Notes: a model not told the origin generated them from the letters alone. 64,000 nt of DNA from Nocardia otitidiscaviarum NBRC 14405 (GCF_000308635.1 NZ_BAGD01000036.1:1-64000); one strand, 5' to 3'. Numbered from the stretch's first letter, positions 1 through 9,719 are shown. Program-made: numbers and translations.

Positions 1-939
1 GGTGGGGTCGATGGGCGTGCCCGGCGCGGGGACCGGCGGCAGCGGCAGCCCGGCCAGCAGCATGGACAGCCGGGGCGCGAGCGCCAGCCCGGCCAGCCCG
101 AGCCCGGCCGCACCCGCCCCGATGGAGCGTACGGGCAGGTCGGTGAGCAGACCGACCAGTGCGGCGGGCACCGCGTACACCGTCACCGTGGCGACGCCGA
201 GGAACAGGCCGGGGCCCACCCCGGCCCCGCGCCAGGCCAGGATCGCCACCGCGCCCAGCAGGGCCGCGCCGAGCAGCAGGTTGGCCCAGCCGTAGTGGTC
301 GGGCACGAAGAGCATCCCCGCGGTGGCCGCCAGCGGGAGCGCGCACCCGCCCAGCACCAGCGCGGTCCCGCCGTCGTCGTACAGGCGCGCCAGCACCGTG
401 CTCGCCACGACCAGCAGCACGGTGACGAACAGCGCCACCGCACCGCTCACCCAGCCGGGAGCGGCATCGGGCGCGGCGAGCAGTCCGAGGCAGCCGACCA
501 GCGTGGCGGCGACCGCCAGCACCGACCCGGTCAGCCGCGCCGTGCCGGGCGTCCAGCCCCGGTAGTGGTCGGCGTCGGCGATGGCGACGTTGTACATGAT
601 GTCGTCGAACAGCGGTGTGGGAGCGATGTGTTCGGCGCTCTCCAGCATGAGCAGTTCACCGTCGCGCACCCCCTGCTCGGTCAGGCTGAGCGAGTTGGCC
701 AGGGGCGGTTCACCGATGCGGGCGAGCACCCATTCGTGCGGTTCGACATCCTCGTCGTCGTGGTCGAAGTCGTTGGCGCGGCTGTGCTGGGCGACCATGT
801 CGACGACGCTGGGAATGACGAGCGCGACCGGCACATCGAGCGGAATGGCGGTATCCACCTGGGTGTGTTTGGCCAGGATGGTGACCCGTGCCAGGTCGGG
901 GGCGCGGACGGTGCCGCGGGCGTCGTCGAGTTGATCCAT
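1..939 (-). CDS. eccD: EccD, type VII secretion membrane subunit (3' part missing)
   Basis: EccD is the multi-spanning inner-membrane channel subunit of the type VII (ESX) secretion core. The minus-strand reading frame is open to the left edge, so only about the first 313 residues are present. It starts with a ubiquitin-like cytosolic domain (roughly residues 10-95, containing HTQVDTAIPLDVP and the segment ALVIPSVVDMVAQH). Hydrophobic helices follow, beginning near LTGSVLAVAATLVGCLGLLA. The gene is divergent from eccC, as eccD4 is from eccC4 in M. tuberculosis ESX-4. The ATG at 939 is used; in-frame GTG codons at 951 and 975 are possible earlier starts, and none has a strong ribosome site. 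Confidence 0.9.
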   Translation of the reverse strand, partial: MDQLDDARGTVRAPDLARVTILAKHTQVDTAIPLDVPVALVIPSVVDMVAQHSRANDFDHDDEDVEPHEWVLARIGEPPLANSLSLTEQGVRDGELLMLESAEHIAPTPLFDDIMYNVAIADADHYRGWTPGTARLTGSVLAVAATLVGCLGLLAAPDAAPGWVSGAVALFVTVLLVVASTVLARLYDDGGTALVLGGCALPLAATAGMLFVPDHYGWANLLLGAALLGAVAILAWRGAGVGPGLFLGVATVTVYAVPAALVGLLTDLPVRSIGAGAAGLGLAGLALAPRLSMLLAGLPLPPVPAPGTPIDPT

Positions 940-1120
940 TCGCGCGTTCACGCTGTCGCCAACTTTCGCTGTCACCTCTTTATCGGCGAGTTCGCCGATT
1001 CGCGGCGACGCCGTGATGTGCGGAATTGCTGCCCGCACTGTACGTCATGTCGGATGCTGGCCGTACACTGAGGCCGAATTCGGCAGTCTGGTCACGAACC
1101 CTATGGGGGATTTCCGTCAG

Positions 1121-4100
1121 ATGAGCACCGTCCGGTTTCAGCGCCGTCCCCGCCGGGAGGTTCCGCGTTCTCCCGGCGGAGAGGTGACATTGCAGCCGCC
1201 GCCGGAAATTCCCCGGAACATTCCCGCGAATCTGTTCACCAAACTCATGCCGCTCGTCATGGTCGTGGGCATGCTCGGCATGGTGGTGCTGCTGTTCACC
1301 TCCGGCAGCGGGATCGCCACCAATCCCATGAGCCTCATGTTCCCCATGATGATGGTGGTGTCCATGGTCGGCATGTATGCCGGGCAGGGCGGCAAGGGAC
1401 AGAAGGCGGCCGAGGCCGACGAGGACCGCAAGGACTATCTGCGCTATCTGGACCAGGTGCGTCGGGATGTGGCCGAGACCGCCGCGCGGCAGCGCGCCGC
1501 GGTCCAGTGGAGCCATCCCGAGCCCGGCCTGGTCTGGATGCTGGCCGGGACCACCCGCATGTGGGAGCGCAGGCCGGGTGACAAGGACTTCTGCCATGCG
1601 CGCATCGGGGTGGGCGGGCAGCGGCTCGCCACTCGGCTGGTCGCGCCGGAGACCGGGCCGGTGGAGGAGTTGGAGCCCATCGCGGCGGTGTCGCTGCGGC
1701 GGTTCGTGCGCACCCACTCCACCGTGCCGGACCTGCCCACCGCCATCGCGGTGAAGGGTTTCGCGAGTATCCAGCTGGGCGGCGATCGGGCGCAGGCGCG
1801 GGATATGACGCGCGCGATGCTGTTGCAACTGGCCATGTTCCAGGGCCCCGACCAGGTGCTGATCGCGGTGGTGTGCGGTCCCGACACCGCGCGCGAATGG
1901 GAGTGGGTGAAATGGCTGCCGCACAGCCAGCATCCGGAGGCGTGCGACGGCGTCGGCTCCGAGCGTATGGTCTACGGCTCCATCCGGCAGGCGCACGCGG
2001 GCCTGCGTCCGCTGCTGCACAACCGGATTCGCTACTCGCGCAATCAGCCGCCCGACCCCGCCCTGGTGCAGGTGGTGGTCGTGGTGGACGGCGGGCTGCT
2101 GGAAGCCGACGAGGATCCGTTGCGGGAGACCGGATTCGAGGGGGTGACCGTCGTCGACCTGTGCAATTACGCTCCGCGCCTGGCAGTTTCGCGCGGTATC
2201 CAGATGGTGGTGGAGGACGGTGAGTGTTCGGGCCGGGGCGCGACCGGGGCCATGGAGCGCTTCGCCCGGATCGACCGGGTCACCGCGCGGGAGGCGGAGC
2301 GGGCGGCACGGCGGCTGGCTCCGTATCGGCCGGTGGTGCAGCGCGGAACCGAACCCACCGGGGACGAGGGGGAGGTCATCTCCTCCTGGGCGCAATTGCT
2401 CGGTCTCGGGGATATCGGCGGTTTCAACCCGGAGCAGGCGTGGCGGCCGCGCTACGGCCGGGAGCGACTGCGGGTGCCGTTCGGGGTGGGGGCCGATGGA
2501 TTGCCGGTCGTCCTCGATATCAAAGAGGCCGCCGAGGGCGGAATGGGCCCGCATGGTTTGTGCATTGGCGCGACCGGTTCCGGCAAATCGGAATTTCTTC
2601 GCACATTGGTGCTTTCGCTGATTGCCACCCATTCGCCGGATCAGCTGAACTTCGTCCTCGTCGACTTCAAAGGCGGCGCGACATTCCTCGGATTGGACGG
2701 GGTAGCGCATATCGCCGCCATCATCACCAATCTCGAAGAGGAAGCCGATCTGGTGGACCGCATGCGCGACGCCCTGGCGGGTGAGATGAATCGCCGCCAG
2801 GAACTGTTGCGCGCGGCGGGGAATTTCGCCAATGTGTCCGAATACGAGAAGGCCCGGGCGGCCGGGGCGGATCTCGACCCCATGCCCGCGCTGTTCGTGG
2901 TGCTGGACGAATTCTCCGAACTGCTCTCCCAACATCCGGACTTCGCGGAGCTGTTCACCATGATCGGGCGGTTGGGCCGGTCACTGCACGTGCACCTGCT
3001 GCTGGCCTCGCAGCGGTTGGAGGAGGGGCGGCTCAAGGGCCTGGAGAGTCACCTGTCCTATCGGATCGGACTGAAGACCTTCTCCGCCAACGAGTCCCGC
3101 CAGGTGCTGGGGGTGCCGGACGCCTACAACCTGCCCAACAATCCCGGCGGCGGCTACCTCAAGTCCGATTCCGGGGAGATCGTGCGCTTCCAGTCCGCGT
3201 ACGTGTCCGGGCCGTATGTGGGCGGCGGGTCGCACCGCGAACCGAGCGTCGGCGGCGGGACGCCGGCGGTCGATGTGGCGGCGCGACCGTTCACCGCCAC
3301 GCACGTGGACTACCGTGCGGGCGACTATCTTCCGGCCGCGCCGGAGCCGGTGCTCGACGAGCCGGCACCCGACGCCGAGCAGATCTCGAACCTGCAGATG
3401 CTGGTGTCCCGGGTGCGCGGACACGGGCGGGCGGCGCACGAGATCTGGCTGCCGCCCCTGGACCACGCCCCGACCCTGGATCAGCTCATCCCCCGGTCGG
3501 TGCTCACCGGTGAGCACGCCCCGGTGGCGACGCTGCGAGCGCCGATCGGCATCGTGGACCGGCCCTACGATCAGCGGCGCGATCCGCTGGTGGTGGACCT
3601 GTCCGGATCGCGCGGGCATGTGGCGGTGGTCGGCGGACCGCAGTCCGGCAAGTCGACGGCGCTGCGGTCGCTGATCATGGCCATGTCGCTCACCCATACC
3701 GCCGAGCAGATCCAGTTCTACTGCCTCGACTTCGGCGGCGGCACCCTGGTCGGGCTCCAGGGGCTGCCGCAGGTCGGCGCGGTGGCGAGTCGGCTCGACG
3801 CGGACCAGGTGCGGCGCACCGTCGCCGAGATGGTCACCCTGGTGCGCCAGCGCGAGGCGCGGTTCCGGCAGCTCGGCATCGAATCCATGGCGGAGTTCCG
3901 GCGGTTGCGCGCCGACGATCCGACGGCCAGCCCGGCCGCCGCCGGAGCCCAGCAGGATCCCTTCGGCGACGTCTTCCTGGTCATCGACGGCTACGGCACC
4001 TTCCGTCAGGAGTTCGAGACCCTGGAACAGACCGTCATGAACCTTGCGGGCCAGGGGCTTTCCTACGGTGTGCACGTGGTCATCACGCTGGCGCGATGGC

Positions 4101-5146
4101 CGGAGGCGCGACCCGCGCTCAAGGATCAGATCGGCACCCGTGTCGAACTGCGCCTCGGCGATCCCATGGATTCGGATCTCGGCCGCAAATTCGCCGCGCT
4201 GGTGCCCATGGGGCGTCCCGGTCGCGGTATGACGCCGGACTGCCTGCACATGCTCACCGCGCTGCCGCGGGTCGACGGCGTCTCCGATCCGGTGACCCTG
4301 GGCACCGGCGTGGCCGGGGCGGTGGCGGCCATCGCCGCGGCGACCCCCGGCCGGGCCGCGCCGCCGGTGCGCATGCTGCCCGAGCGGCTGCCGCGCGAAG
4401 ACCTGCTGCGGATGGCCGGGAACTGGCCCGCCGACGTGGACCCGGGGGCCGCCTGCCTGCGCTTCCCGATCGGCATCAACGAATCCGAACTCGCCCCCGT
4501 CTACCTCGACTTCGCCGCCAGCCCGCACTTCCTGGTCATCGGCGATTCGGAGTGCGGCAAGACCACGCTGCTGCGCGCCCTGGTGCAGTCCATCTGCGCC
4601 GCGAACACCCCGGATCAGGCGCGGCTCATCGTGGGGGACTACCGACGCGGCATGCTCGGCACCATCCCGCAGGGCTACCAGGCCGGATACGCCTCCACCG
4701 CACCGCAGTTCACCCAGAACATGACCGATCTGGCCGCCTACGTCGCCCAGCGCACGCCCGGGCCGGACGTCACGCCGCAGCAGCTCAAGGACCGCTCCTG
4801 GTGGTCGGGGCCCGAACTCTACGTCATCGTGGACGACTACGACCTGGTGGCCACCTCCTCCGGCAATCCGCTGCACGCCCTGGTGGACCAGCTCGCACAT
4901 GCCCGTGACCTGGGCTTCCACCTGATCGTGGCGCGGCGGTCCGGTGGTGCGGGGCGTGCCATGTACGAGTCCACGCTCAATCGCATGAAGGAGCTCAATT
5001 CGGCGGCGCTGATCATGAGTTGCAGCCGGGACGAGGGCACCCTCGTGAGTTCGGTCCGCCCGTCGCCGCAACCGCCGGGGCGCGGCACCTACGTCACCCG
5101 CGCCGCCGAGGAGCTCATTCAGCTCGGCTGGCTGCCGCCGGTGTGA
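1121..5146 (+). CDS. eccC: EccC, triple-ATPase motor of ESX-4-like type VII secretion
   Basis: EccC is the FtsK/SpoIIIE-type ATPase that recognises WXG100 substrates and powers type VII export at the inner membrane. The 1341-residue protein has two N-terminal membrane helices (about residues 41-58 and 69-89). Three ATPase domains follow, with Walker A motifs GATGSGKS near residue 482, GGPQSGKS near 837 and GDSECGKT near 1140. All three domains are in one polypeptide, as in EccC4, not split as in EccCa/EccCb. The ATG at 1121 is chosen because GGGGGA precedes it at good spacing and the protein then begins MSTVRFQRRPRR, typical of the family. In-frame ATGs at 1103 and 1013 are alternatives. The stop overlaps the next start by one base (TGATG), which suggests translational coupling. 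Confidence 0.95.
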   Translation: MSTVRFQRRPRREVPRSPGGEVTLQPPPEIPRNIPANLFTKLMPLVMVVGMLGMVVLLFTSGSGIATNPMSLMFPMMMVVSMVGMYAGQGGKGQKAAEADEDRKDYLRYLDQVRRDVAETAARQRAAVQWSHPEPGLVWMLAGTTRMWERRPGDKDFCHARIGVGGQRLATRLVAPETGPVEELEPIAAVSLRRFVRTHSTVPDLPTAIAVKGFASIQLGGDRAQARDMTRAMLLQLAMFQGPDQVLIAVVCGPDTAREWEWVKWLPHSQHPEACDGVGSERMVYGSIRQAHAGLRPLLHNRIRYSRNQPPDPALVQVVVVVDGGLLEADEDPLRETGFEGVTVVDLCNYAPRLAVSRGIQMVVEDGECSGRGATGAMERFARIDRVTAREAERAARRLAPYRPVVQRGTEPTGDEGEVISSWAQLLGLGDIGGFNPEQAWRPRYGRERLRVPFGVGADGLPVVLDIKEAAEGGMGPHGLCIGATGSGKSEFLRTLVLSLIATHSPDQLNFVLVDFKGGATFLGLDGVAHIAAIITNLEEEADLVDRMRDALAGEMNRRQELLRAAGNFANVSEYEKARAAGADLDPMPALFVVLDEFSELLSQHPDFAELFTMIGRLGRSLHVHLLLASQRLEEGRLKGLESHLSYRIGLKTFSANESRQVLGVPDAYNLPNNPGGGYLKSDSGEIVRFQSAYVSGPYVGGGSHREPSVGGGTPAVDVAARPFTATHVDYRAGDYLPAAPEPVLDEPAPDAEQISNLQMLVSRVRGHGRAAHEIWLPPLDHAPTLDQLIPRSVLTGEHAPVATLRAPIGIVDRPYDQRRDPLVVDLSGSRGHVAVVGGPQSGKSTALRSLIMAMSLTHTAEQIQFYCLDFGGGTLVGLQGLPQVGAVASRLDADQVRRTVAEMVTLVRQREARFRQLGIESMAEFRRLRADDPTASPAAAGAQQDPFGDVFLVIDGYGTFRQEFETLEQTVMNLAGQGLSYGVHVVITLARWPEARPALKDQIGTRVELRLGDPMDSDLGRKFAALVPMGRPGRGMTPDCLHMLTALPRVDGVSDPVTLGTGVAGAVAAIAAATPGRAAPPVRMLPERLPREDLLRMAGNWPADVDPGAACLRFPIGINESELAPVYLDFAASPHFLVIGDSECGKTTLLRALVQSICAANTPDQARLIVGDYRRGMLGTIPQGYQAGYASTAPQFTQNMTDLAAYVAQRTPGPDVTPQQLKDRSWWSGPELYVIVDDYDLVATSSGNPLHALVDQLAHARDLGFHLIVARRSGGAGRAMYESTLNRMKELNSAALIMSCSRDEGTLVSSVRPSPQPPGRGTYVTRAAEELIQLGWLPPV

Positions 5147-5988
5147 TGACCGTCGACCTGGTTGTCACGGAGAGGCGCGTGCGGGCCTGTACGCGCGAAA
5201 TTTGTTGGGACGGACCGCCGACCGTCGCCCCGGCCAGCGCCGGAACCGGGCTGACGGCCGGTGTGCCGCCGAGCCTGGGGGCCTCGCTCGTCGCCTTCGC
5301 CGACTCCGATCGAATCGCCTTCGCGCACCGGGCTGCCGGGGACACGAGGGGGTATCTGGGCCGCGACGGGTACTGTCTGCCGACCGTGGTGGACGCCTGG
5401 ACGGCGGTGCTGCGGCACGCGCTGACGAGCCTGCGGCTACCCAGCCCGGAGCTGTCCGGCCCGCAATTATCGAGCCTGCGGCTGTCCGGCCCACAGCGGA
5501 TCACCGCGGCCTGTCCGACAGCCTGGGGCGCGCGTCCCCTGGCGGTCTTGCGCGCGGCGGCGAGGCGATGCGGCGCGACAGTCGAATTCGACACGCTGGC
5601 CGTTCGCGCCGCCAGCGCCGAGCCAGCCACCGGCTACGAGCAGCGGGTCCTGGTCCTCGAATTCGGCTCCACGTCCACCACGGCGACCGTGGTCGCGCGC
5701 ACCCCGAACAGCGCCCGGATCGAACGCTGCGAATACGAACCGTTGAGCGGCGCCACCGAATCGTTCCAGCGCGGCGCGACCGAACCGTTCCAGCGAACCG
5801 CCGCCGACGGGCTCGCGGAACTGCTCGAGCGGGCGGTGGACGACTGCCCGCCCACGCGCACCATCGTGCTCGGCGAAAGGGAGGCGGTTCCGCCGCGGAC
5901 CCTACGCGCCCTCCTCACGACCGGCCGCCGCCCGACCGATATCCGCTGGCTGGAGGACTCCCGGCTGTCCCGCGACCCGGGCGCGTAG
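5146..5988 (+). CDS. type VII secretion-associated protein, Rv3446c type
   Basis: The 280-residue product occupies the place of Rv3446c directly behind eccC in ESX-4 loci and is translationally coupled to eccC (the ATG at 5146 shares a base with the eccC stop). Its middle contains a phosphate-binding-like loop typical of actin/Hsp70-fold proteins (VLVLEFGSTSTTATVVA, about residues 167-183). The N-terminus (TVDLVVTERRVRA) matches the start of the family. It is shorter than the M. tuberculosis protein. A local duplication, ATESFQRG/ATEPFQR, is visible around residue 205. The molecular role of this family is not established; position and co-translation suggest an accessory to the secretion machine. 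Confidence 0.75.
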   Translation: MTVDLVVTERRVRACTREICWDGPPTVAPASAGTGLTAGVPPSLGASLVAFADSDRIAFAHRAAGDTRGYLGRDGYCLPTVVDAWTAVLRHALTSLRLPSPELSGPQLSSLRLSGPQRITAACPTAWGARPLAVLRAAARRCGATVEFDTLAVRAASAEPATGYEQRVLVLEFGSTSTTATVVARTPNSARIERCEYEPLSGATESFQRGATEPFQRTAADGLAELLERAVDDCPPTRTIVLGEREAVPPRTLRALLTTGRRPTDIRWLEDSRLSRDPGA

Positions 5989-5996
5989 TTCGCGCC

Positions 5997-6040
5997 GCGC
6001 CGCGAACCCGCCCGCATCGAAGCGGAGGACAAATTCACCA
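5997..6040. repeat. probable relic of the dispersed hairpin repeat
   Basis: This stretch matches the 3' part of the repeats at 39461-39598 and 62882-63007: CGCCGCGAACCCGCC is shared exactly with the copy near tsaB, and CGAAGCGGAGG is shared with both, followed by a similar A-rich end. The 5' hairpin arm is missing. It lies just behind the Rv3446c-type gene. A short match in GC-rich DNA could be chance, so confidence is limited. Confidence 0.4.
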
Positions 6041-6264
6041 CAGCCACGGCCCAACGTCGCTGCGCGGCACCGGGAATCGGCGTCGACGAGCAGCCTCGAC
6101 CGCTGCTGTTCGGCCAGCAGCATGGGGGTGGTACGGATGGAGTGGTCGTGGTCGAGCGGCATCCCTCGGCGGGCGTCAATCGGCGACAGGGGTCGCGAGC
6201 GCGCCCCGAGCAGGTGACGGAGGCCCCGGCTGTGGACCGGGGCACCCGCGGGGGTCGGGCTGCC

Positions 6265-6567
6265 TCAGAACAGGCCCGCGAGGGCGGTGTCCTTGGCCTG
6301 GAGTTCGGCGTTGCCGGTGCGGACCAGGGTGGCGGCACCGGAGAGGGTGGCGTTGAGCTGGTCGGTGTGCGAGCGCCAGGTGCGCTGGAGATCGGCGAAC
6401 GCCTCGTTGGCGTCACCCTTCCAGTTGTTGGCGACGAACTCCTCCACGCTGCGGTGGAAGGCCTCGAGCTGGTCGCGCAGGTTCTCCGCGCGCTTGATGA
6501 TGGTGTTCGCGTTCTGCTCCACGCCCGCGAACTGGGCGGAAATGATCTGACCCATGGAGCCTGCCAT
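6265..6567 (-). CDS. WXG100 family type VII secretion protein (EsxT/EsxU-like)
   Basis: This 100-residue helical-hairpin protein is of the WXG100 class, exported as a dimer through ESX systems. The central turn is NWKGDANEAF (W-x-G), flanked by two predicted helices. No YxxxD/E export signal is visible in its C-terminus, so the partner may carry it. An AAGGA ribosome site precedes the ATG at 6567. It is the second gene of a two-gene unit with the WXG100 gene at 6636-6965, the arrangement expected for an Esx heterodimer. In M. tuberculosis esxU and esxT follow Rv3446c on the same strand; here the pair is on the opposite strand. Confidence 0.9.
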   Translation of the reverse strand: MAGSMGQIISAQFAGVEQNANTIIKRAENLRDQLEAFHRSVEEFVANNWKGDANEAFADLQRTWRSHTDQLNATLSGAATLVRTGNAELQAKDTALAGLF

Positions 6568-6635
6568 AGCTGTGTCCTTACTCGGGAGGTCGAGAGTTTC
6601 GGGGGAGGTCGAAAAGAGGCCGGGTGTGCGGTGGG

Positions 6636-6965
6636 CTACACCGGGGGCAGGTCGAGGCTGGAGACCTGCGCCTTCACCTGGGCCGCGTAGTCGAGGTCGT
6701 GCTCCTCGTAGTTGGAGCCGGCCTTGATGAGGCTCTCGGCGGTCTGCATCAACTTGTCGTTGAGCCGGTCGGCCTGGAAGTAGTAGCGCTCCATGAAGGC
6801 GTTGAAGGCGTCGGCCGCGCCGCCCTTCCAGTTGGAGCCGGTGGTGATGGCGTCCTCATCGGCCTTGAGCTGACGGATCTGGCCCATCAGCATCTCGTGC
6901 GTCTTCTTGAACTCCTGGGCCTTGACCTGGATGAGCTCATTACTGGCCTCGAATGCACCTGCCAC
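6636..6965 (-). CDS. WXG100 family type VII secretion protein with YxxxD signal
   Basis: This is a 109-residue WXG100 protein with the central turn NWKGGAADAF. Behind the second helix is the type VII export signature YEEHD (YxxxD), which marks this subunit as the one likely recognised by EccC. The start is the GTG at 6965, because AGGAGG lies five bases upstream; a longer frame to 7004 lacks such a site. It is first in a probable operon with the WXG100 gene at 6265-6567, and the two products probably form the ESX-4 heterodimer. Confidence 0.9.
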   Translation of the reverse strand: MAGAFEASNELIQVKAQEFKKTHEMLMGQIRQLKADEDAITTGSNWKGGAADAFNAFMERYYFQADRLNDKLMQTAESLIKAGSNYEEHDLDYAAQVKAQVSSLDLPPV

Positions 6966-7178
6966 GGTGCCTCCTTTCGATTCGCGGGCGGACGACCCGT
7001 ACACAGTCTTGGACGCGGGTCACGGCCCTGCGGTTCCACCCCTGTTTCAGCAATTTGTCAGCACCCTAGCCGACGCGCGGGGTGTCTGACCAGCCTTGAT
7101 GCGCGAATATCAGGCGGTTCGGCGCGAGACTAATCCCACATTGAAGCCGACCGACCAGCACCTGATCACGGTGCGTGA

Positions 7179-8387
7179 CTACCAGCTATTGGCCAGCGTC
7201 GCGTACTGGGCGGCAGCTCGCTGATGCGCGTCCGCGAGCTGATCGCTCTCCACGGTCGCCACGTACCGGCGATAGCTCACCGCGCACCGGAACCGTTTGA
7301 TGTCGTAGTCGTCCTGGATCGGGCTCTCCCCGCACACCGCGTGCGGAATCCCGGCCGGAGCGTCCGCCGGTTCCGGATACGCCTTGTTCAGGATCACCGC
7401 GACGAGATCGTCGGCGGCCGCGGTATCCCGGGCGCGGAACAGCATCGACGCGCTCGACATGGCACTGGTCACCGCGAACCGGTCCACTCCGGCCTCGGCC
7501 ACGATCGGCGACCAGTGCCGCTGGTCCGCGGCGAGATGCAGGAAGCCGCGCGCTCCCACCACGAATTGCGTCTTGGTGTCCGGGTGGCCGAAGCCATCGG
7601 GATTGAGGGTGCGCCGCAGCATGCCGTCGGTGTCGTACTCGAGGCGCAGGATGTCCTCGCGGCTCAGCGGCGGCAGCTCGTCCAGCAGTGGCAGCTGAGC
7701 GTCGAGCATCTTCTCGGTCAGGGCGGTCAGCTGGGCGAGGTCGGGATCGCGCACGCGCAGCAGCAGATTCACCACGTAGTTCGAGCGCGCCACCGCGGTG
7801 CCGAGACTGGCTACGCCGGGACGCCAATGCGCGTGCGCCTCAGGATATTTCGACAGCGTCACCGGCTCGTTCTCGGCGGCCGCCACCGCGAAGTCGGCCG
7901 CCTCGATCTCCTGGGCGGCCGCGGCCGCCGCCGCCTCGCTCGGGAACTGGAGCACCGTCATGGTGACGGCGTCGGCGTCCTTCGGTGTCTTGTCGTTCTC
8001 GTCCGTGTCCTGCGAGGCGTGGCCCACCGCGTAGCCGTACAGCAGGCGATGGGTTTCCAGTATCGGCTGGGTGACATCGGCCAGCAGTTTGGTGGCGGAC
8101 TCGGCGTCGGTGATGGCCAGCGTGCCGGTGGCGTAGGTGAAGCGGTCGTCGAGTTCGAGCCCGTTCGCCACCTGTCCCGCCAAGCGCATGACGGCCAGCT
8201 TGGTACCCGCGCTCAGGTCGTTGTAGTAGGTGTAGCGCATATCCAGCGGTTCGGTCGGATACGTGCCGACATCCAGTGTGCGCACATCGATTTCGCCCGC
8301 CGCCGGGGTGCCGTCGACGGCAGCGCAACCCGCCGCCGCGCAGACCGCCGCCACCAGGGCCGTGAGCCGGATACGTCGTGAAAACAT
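7179..8387 (-). CDS. secreted lipoprotein, paralogue of the gene at 8423-9652
   Basis: A 402-residue predicted lipoprotein. The N-terminus MFSRRIRLTALVAAVCAAAGC is a classic signal peptide ending in a lipobox Cys. The mature protein opens with EIDVRTLDVGTYPTEPLD, the same pattern as its upstream neighbour (AVDLASLDVGGFDTEP), and the two align over their length, so they are tandem duplicates. The family resembles the DUF7373-type lipoproteins of Nocardia and mycobacteria, whose function I do not know. The ATG at 8387 follows GAGGA at five bases. A longer frame from 8426 would overlap the upstream stop by four bases (ATGA) but would bury the signal peptide behind 13 extra residues. Confidence 0.8.
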   Translation of the reverse strand: MFSRRIRLTALVAAVCAAAGCAAVDGTPAAGEIDVRTLDVGTYPTEPLDMRYTYYNDLSAGTKLAVMRLAGQVANGLELDDRFTYATGTLAITDAESATKLLADVTQPILETHRLLYGYAVGHASQDTDENDKTPKDADAVTMTVLQFPSEAAAAAAAQEIEAADFAVAAAENEPVTLSKYPEAHAHWRPGVASLGTAVARSNYVVNLLLRVRDPDLAQLTALTEKMLDAQLPLLDELPPLSREDILRLEYDTDGMLRRTLNPDGFGHPDTKTQFVVGARGFLHLAADQRHWSPIVAEAGVDRFAVTSAMSSASMLFRARDTAAADDLVAVILNKAYPEPADAPAGIPHAVCGESPIQDDYDIKRFRCAVSYRRYVATVESDQLADAHQRAAAQYATLANSW

Positions 8388-8422
8388 GGTCATCCTCGGC
8401 GTGGTGTCGTACTGCGGCGTCG

Positions 8423-9652
8423 TCATTCGCTGTTGACGAGCAGGGCGTACTGCGCGGATATCCGCTGCTGGGCGTCGAGCAGCTGATTGGCCGCGACCTC
8501 GGCGGCATAGCGGCCGTACGAGACGTAGCAGTAGTAGGCGATCTCGAAATCGTTCGCGGTGACCGCGTGGCGGCACTGGGCGTCGGGCAGTCCGGTCGGT
8601 GCGTCGACACGGACGAACTTCCGGGTGGTCTCGGCCCGGTCGGCGACGAACTCGCGGGCGGCCGCCGCGTCGCGGGTGCGGTAGACGTACGCGCCGCGCC
8701 AGGCCACCCGATCCACCCCGGTCCGCTCGAACAGCGGTGCGTCGAGTTCGGGCGCGATGGAGATGTGCAGCCCGCCCTGTCGTTCGTACACCCCGGGAAT
8801 GCCGCGCTGTGCGCCGTCGTCGAGCACGGTGAACAGCGAGCGCGCCAGCACGCCGTCGGGGTCGACCGGCAGCTGGGTCAGCTGATCGACCGGGGTGACC
8901 GGGAATTCGGCGACCCGCGGCGCGATGGTCTCGATACTGCGTTCCACGCGTTCGATCAGCTTGGCGTGATCCGCTTCCCCGAGTTCGGCCATGACCGAAT
9001 CGAAGACATAGGTGAAGATGACGAATCGGCCGGTGGCGTACCAGGATCGAATCTGCCCGGGGCCGGAGATGTTGTCGGTGGTGTAGGCGACGGCCTCCGG
9101 ATAGCGCGGAATCGTCACCGGTGTGTTGTCCTCCGACGCGGCCAGATCCAGTTCACCCAGCGCCGTGGCCGCGGCCGTGGCCGCCTGTTCGTCGGAGAAG
9201 ATCAGGACCAGATTGTCCAGCTCGTAGGACAGGCTCGGCATATCGTCGGACCGGCCGGTGGTCACGAACCCCGCCACGAATCCCGGCGCGGCCTCGCGCA
9301 TGGCGTCCTTGTCGGCCGTGGTGCGCGTCCCGATGGCGGAGGTGTCGAAGCCGATGAACGGGCGGATGGCGCCGCCCATGGCGGAGGCCGCGTATTTCGC
9401 CTCGGGCATGATCTCCCACGGCAGCGGCAGGTAGTTGGCGAGCCGTTCGGCCTCGACGAGTTTGGCCAGCTCGATCTCGTCGGCGGTGCCGTAGGGCTTC
9501 GGTTCGGTGTCGAAACCGCCGACATCGAGGGAGGCCAGATCGACGGCCGGTTCCGGGATCGGCGGGCTCTCCGGCTCCGATCCGCAGGCGCTGGTCAGCG
9601 CCACGGCCGCCGCGAGTCCGGCGGCGCACAGCGCACGCTCCAGTAGACGCAT
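8423..9652 (-). CDS. secreted lipoprotein, DUF7373-like
   Basis: A 409-residue predicted lipoprotein with signal peptide MRLLERALCAAGLAAAVALT and lipobox Cys (LTSAC). No catalytic motif is recognised. The conserved opening ASLDVGGFDTEPKPYG and a C-terminal pattern of two Cys separated by about 15 residues (AQCRHAVTANDFEIAYYCYV) are shared with the downstream paralogue, which suggests a disulfide in the extracytoplasmic domain. GGAGGGG precedes the ATG. It is first in a two-gene unit with the gene at 7179-8387. Confidence 0.82.
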   Translation of the reverse strand: MRLLERALCAAGLAAAVALTSACGSEPESPPIPEPAVDLASLDVGGFDTEPKPYGTADEIELAKLVEAERLANYLPLPWEIMPEAKYAASAMGGAIRPFIGFDTSAIGTRTTADKDAMREAAPGFVAGFVTTGRSDDMPSLSYELDNLVLIFSDEQAATAAATALGELDLAASEDNTPVTIPRYPEAVAYTTDNISGPGQIRSWYATGRFVIFTYVFDSVMAELGEADHAKLIERVERSIETIAPRVAEFPVTPVDQLTQLPVDPDGVLARSLFTVLDDGAQRGIPGVYERQGGLHISIAPELDAPLFERTGVDRVAWRGAYVYRTRDAAAAREFVADRAETTRKFVRVDAPTGLPDAQCRHAVTANDFEIAYYCYVSYGRYAAEVAANQLLDAQQRISAQYALLVNSE

Positions 9653-9719
9653 GGGCTCCCCTCCCTACACCGAGTCGCGGGTGTCGCGGGCGACTCGGCT
9701 GCTGACGACGTGCCCCACC

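Noticed and set aside
980..5071. Very long minus-strand open frames (about 650 and 700 codons) opposite eccC
   Set aside because: They are antisense shadows of eccC in GC-rich DNA. Their products are His/Arg/Gly-rich without any motif, while the plus frame has three Walker A sites.
5902..6162. Minus-strand 86-codon frame overlapping the end of the Rv3446c-type gene
   Set aside because: Codon bias looks good and an ATG is present, but it overlaps a real gene end and part of it is the hairpin-repeat relic. No family is recognised, so it is left out.
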